Source: Flavobacteriaceae bacterium
Lineage (GTDB): Bacteria > Bacteroidota > Bacteroidia > Flavobacteriales > Flavobacteriaceae
Length of the DNA: 8,049 nucleotides
NCBI GenBank assembly: GCA_003511845.1
Contig: DOIV01000264.1
Location: forward strand, 2,515 to 10,563
Reading direction: 5' to 3'
In this document: positions 6,051 through 8,049 of the stretch, piece after piece
How positions within the stretch are numbered: position 1 is the first letter of the stretch
Layout of the letters: each line of letters opens with the position of its first letter
Notes under the pieces: generated by a model
Seen by the model: only the letters and a program-made list of their open reading frames with translations
What the model was told of the DNA's origin: nothing
Databases searched by the model: none
Position numbers and translations under genes: made by a program

Positions 6051-7457
6051 ATGAGTACATATGATGTTGCTGTTATTGGTTCTGGTCCTGGAGGTTATGT
6101 TGCAGCCATTCGCTGTGCACAATTGGGTATGAAAACTGCCATAATAGAAAAATACAATACGCTTGGTGGCACTTGCTTAAACGTAGGTTGCATCCCATCT
6201 AAGGCCTTATTAGATTCTTCGCATCACTATCATGATGCCATCTCACATTTTGAAGAGCATGGTATTGAAATTTCTGGTACGGTAAAAGCCAATCTTGAAA
6301 AAATGATTGCTAGAAAGCAGAATGTAATTGATACCAATACTGCAGGTATTAAATATTTGATGGATAAAAATAAAATTGATATCTTTCAAGGTTTAGGTTC
6401 ATTTGTTGATGCTACTCATATCAATATCGCTAAAGCGGATGGCAAAACAGAAACTATTGAAGCTAAAAATACCATTATTGCTACAGGCTCAAAACCGTCA
6501 ACCTTGCCTTTTATTAAATTGGATAAAAAACGTGTAATCACCTCAACGGAAGCTTTGAAACTAAAAGAAATTCCGGAACACTTAGTGGTAATTGGAGGCG
6601 GTGTGATTGGTTTAGAACTCGGTCAAGTTTATCGTAGATTAGGTGCAGAAGTTTCTGTGATTGAATATTTAGATAGAATCATCCCAACCATGGACGCATC
6701 CTTATCTAAAGAACTACAAAAAGTATTGAAAAAACAAGGTGTAAAATTCTACACCAAACATAAAGTAACCGCTGTTGAAACTTCTGCTAAAGAAGTAACC
6801 ATTACTGCAGATGACAAAAAAGGAAATCCCGTAGAATTTAAAGGTGATTACTGTTTGGTATCTGTAGGAAGAAGACCTTATACTGACGGACTAGCCTTAG
6901 ACAAAGCTGGTGTCAACTTATCAGAAAGAGGACAAGTAGAAGTAAATGATCATTTACAAACCAATGTTGCTAATATTTATGCGATTGGTGATGTAATTAA
7001 AGGTGCTATGCTAGCTCATAAAGCTGAAGAGGAAGGTGTTTTTGTTGCCGAAACGTTGGCAGGTCAAAAACCTCATATCGATTATAATTTGATTCCTGGT
7101 GTGGTTTATACGTGGCCAGAAGTTGCTGCTGTTGGTAAAACGGAAGAGCAATTGAAAGAAGCGGGTATTGCCTATAAAAGCGGACAGTTTTCTATGCGTG
7201 CCTTAGGTCGCTCTAGAGCTAGTGGTGATATTGACGGATTTGTAAAAATATTAGCTGATGCTAAAACTGATGAAGTTTTAGGCGTGCATATGTGTGGTGC
7301 TCGTGTGGCAGATTTAATTGCTGAAGCTGTAGTTGCGATGGAGTTTAGAGCTTCTGCTGAAGATATTGCACGTATAAGTCATGCCCATCCAACCTATGCG
7401 GAAGCAGTAAAAGAAGCGGCTTTAGCAGCAACGGATAACAGATCTATACATAGTTAA
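6051..7457 (+). CDS. lpd: Dihydrolipoyl dehydrogenase (E3)
   Basis: This FAD-dependent enzyme reoxidises dihydrolipoyl groups on the E2 subunits of pyruvate, 2-oxoglutarate and branched-chain 2-oxoacid dehydrogenases (and glycine cleavage H protein), producing NADH in the cytoplasm. The 468-residue length is normal. Visible parts in order: FAD motif GSGPGG (10-15); redox-active disulfide GGTCLNVGCIPSK with C42 and C47; ATGSKP (144-149); NAD-binding GGGVIG (182-187) followed by E189; second FAD site YAIGDVIKGAMLAHKAEEEG. The C-terminal dimer domain carries the catalytic pair H446 and E451 in HAHPTYAE. All key residues are present. Codons are visibly less AT-biased than in neighbouring genes, as expected of a highly expressed core gene. 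It stands apart from E1/E2 genes here, which is usual for a shared E3. A separate -7 box at 6020 suggests independent transcription from the upstream operon. Confidence 0.97.
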   Translation: MSTYDVAVIGSGPGGYVAAIRCAQLGMKTAIIEKYNTLGGTCLNVGCIPSKALLDSSHHYHDAISHFEEHGIEISGTVKANLEKMIARKQNVIDTNTAGIKYLMDKNKIDIFQGLGSFVDATHINIAKADGKTETIEAKNTIIATGSKPSTLPFIKLDKKRVITSTEALKLKEIPEHLVVIGGGVIGLELGQVYRRLGAEVSVIEYLDRIIPTMDASLSKELQKVLKKQGVKFYTKHKVTAVETSAKEVTITADDKKGNPVEFKGDYCLVSVGRRPYTDGLALDKAGVNLSERGQVEVNDHLQTNVANIYAIGDVIKGAMLAHKAEEEGVFVAETLAGQKPHIDYNLIPGVVYTWPEVAAVGKTEEQLKEAGIAYKSGQFSMRALGRSRASGDIDGFVKILADAKTDEVLGVHMCGARVADLIAEAVVAMEFRASAEDIARISHAHPTYAEAVKEAALAATDNRSIHS

Positions 7458-7470
7458 AATGATATTAATA

Positions 7471-7509
7471 TGTCATTACGAGGAACCTGAAAGGTGACGT
7501 GGCAATCTT
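7471..7509. repeat. Dispersed intergenic repeat copy (TGTCATTACGAGGAAC type)
   Basis: Beginning 13 bases after the lpd stop, TGTCATTACGAGGAACCTGA and the following GACGTGGCAATCTT resemble the widespread TGTCATTGCGAGGAACGAAG...GTGGCAATCT intergenic repeat that I recall from Bacteroidota genomes. The ends are partly self-complementary (CATTAC near the left, GGCAATC near the right, with one A/C mismatch where the common form has G). An inner ACCT-GAA-AGGT hairpin is present at 7485-7495. Such a fold might also mark the end of the lpd transcript. Confidence 0.65.
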
Positions 7510-7567
7510 AAAATTTAGAACTACAAGTTTCAGAACTCGCAATAACCTGAGCAATAAATCTTATCAA

Positions 7568-8014
7568 ATGAAAAATATTAAACTATTATTTTTGTTGTTT
7601 TTTTTGATATCCTTAAACGGATATACTCAAGAGGATACTTCAAACTATGAAGTTTCTAAAAAAAAGATTACCAATATGATGCTGCAACAAGCTAAGGATT
7701 GGTCTGATGGAAATCTTGAAGCTTTTATGGAAGGCTACATCAAATCTGACAGTTTGAAGTTCGTTGGTCGCAGTGGTATTACTTATGGATGGAAAAATAC
7801 CTTAGAAAATTATAAAAAAGGATACCCAACCAAAGAACATACAGGTACATTAACTTTTAATTTATTAGTATTTGACCAACTAGCCGACGATGTTTTTTTA
7901 GTTATTGGTGAATACCATTTAAAAAGAAAAGTTGGCGATGCGGACGGATTATTTTCAATCATTTTAAAACGTATTGATGGAGCATGGAAGATTATAGCAG
8001 ATCATTCTTCTTAA
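7568..8014 (+). CDS. Secreted NTF2-like protein (DUF4440/SnoaL-like)
   Basis: The 148-residue protein starts at the ATG at 7568. The N-terminus MKNIKLLFLLFFLISLNGYTQ is a signal peptide (basic start, hydrophobic core, cut near residues 20-22; no lipobox cysteine), so export to the periplasm or beyond is likely. The mature part reads KITNMMLQQAKDWSDGNLEAFM, then F.GRSGITYGWKNTLENYKKGYP, LTFNLLVFDQLADDVFLVIGEYHLKR, and finally GLFSIILKRIDGAWKIIADHSS. This is the cone-shaped NTF2-like layout, with the family-typical YGW..TL.NYKK.YP and WKI..DHSS ending. Family members bind small molecules or act as isomerases; here the function is unknown. A GTG at 7499 would add 23 residues, but they lie in a dispersed repeat and would bury the signal peptide, so it is rejected. 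No operon partner is evident. Confidence 0.88.
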   Translation: MKNIKLLFLLFFLISLNGYTQEDTSNYEVSKKKITNMMLQQAKDWSDGNLEAFMEGYIKSDSLKFVGRSGITYGWKNTLENYKKGYPTKEHTGTLTFNLLVFDQLADDVFLVIGEYHLKRKVGDADGLFSIILKRIDGAWKIIADHSS

Positions 8015-8037
8015 TGTAACCTTAAAAGAAACTCCTC

Positions 8038-8049
8038 TGTCATTCCTGC
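8038..8049. repeat. Possible start of another dispersed repeat, cut by window end
   Basis: TGTCATTCCTGC, the last 12 bases, matches the beginning of the TGTCATTCCTGCGAAGGCAGGAAT-type intergenic repeat that I recall from bacterial genomes. Only 12 bases are available, so this is suggestive. It shares TGTCATT with the repeat at 7471. Confidence 0.35.

Noticed and set aside
7499..7567. GTG start at 7499 for the NTF2-like protein
   Set aside because: It lies inside a dispersed repeat, and the extra 23 residues would precede a clear signal peptide that begins at the ATG at 7568.

Overview
The window looks like chromosomal DNA from a member of the Bacteroidota, most likely class Flavobacteriia. 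The signs are very low GC, A-rich start-codon contexts without clear Shine-Dalgarno sequences, -7 promoter boxes of the TAnnTTTG type, an outer-membrane beta-barrel of the kind abundant in this group, and an intergenic repeat of the TGTCATT(G/A)CGAGGAAC type. Genus cannot be assigned from the sequence alone.

Layout. Positions 1-1641 hold the C-terminal part of an outer-membrane beta-barrel protein (TonB-dependent receptor-like), cut by the window edge. It is followed by a 200-base non-coding stretch (1642-1841) containing a long imperfect inverted repeat that folds on paper into a stem with two inner hairpins. Next comes a small orphan gene (1842-2333) whose protein has a PD-(D/E)xK nuclease-like residue pattern. 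A family 4 glycosyltransferase runs in the opposite direction (2440-3675, GTG start).

Divergent from the glycosyltransferase is a four-gene group on the plus strand: a GbsR/MarR-type regulator (3762-4265), two tandem, mutually homologous small membrane proteins (4316-4669 and 4673-5074), and a TIGR01777-type NAD(P)-binding SDR protein (5080-5979). Two near-identical 26-base inverted repeats (AAACTTTCA-N8-TGAAAGTTT and a 16/18-arm match) lie just upstream of the regulator and just upstream of the first membrane protein. They are the best candidates for the regulator's own operators. The first one sits where the -33 region of the regulator's promoter should be, so autorepression is the simplest model. 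Together this makes a small self-regulated membrane-protein/oxidoreductase module whose signal and substrate are unknown.

The right end is housekeeping: dihydrolipoyl dehydrogenase (6051-7457), the E3 component of 2-oxoacid dehydrogenase complexes, with its own candidate promoter. It is followed by a dispersed-repeat copy and a secreted NTF2-like (DUF4440/SnoaL-like) protein (7568-8014). The last 12 bases resemble the start of another dispersed repeat. No tRNA, rRNA, CRISPR array, transposase or complete insertion sequence is visible.
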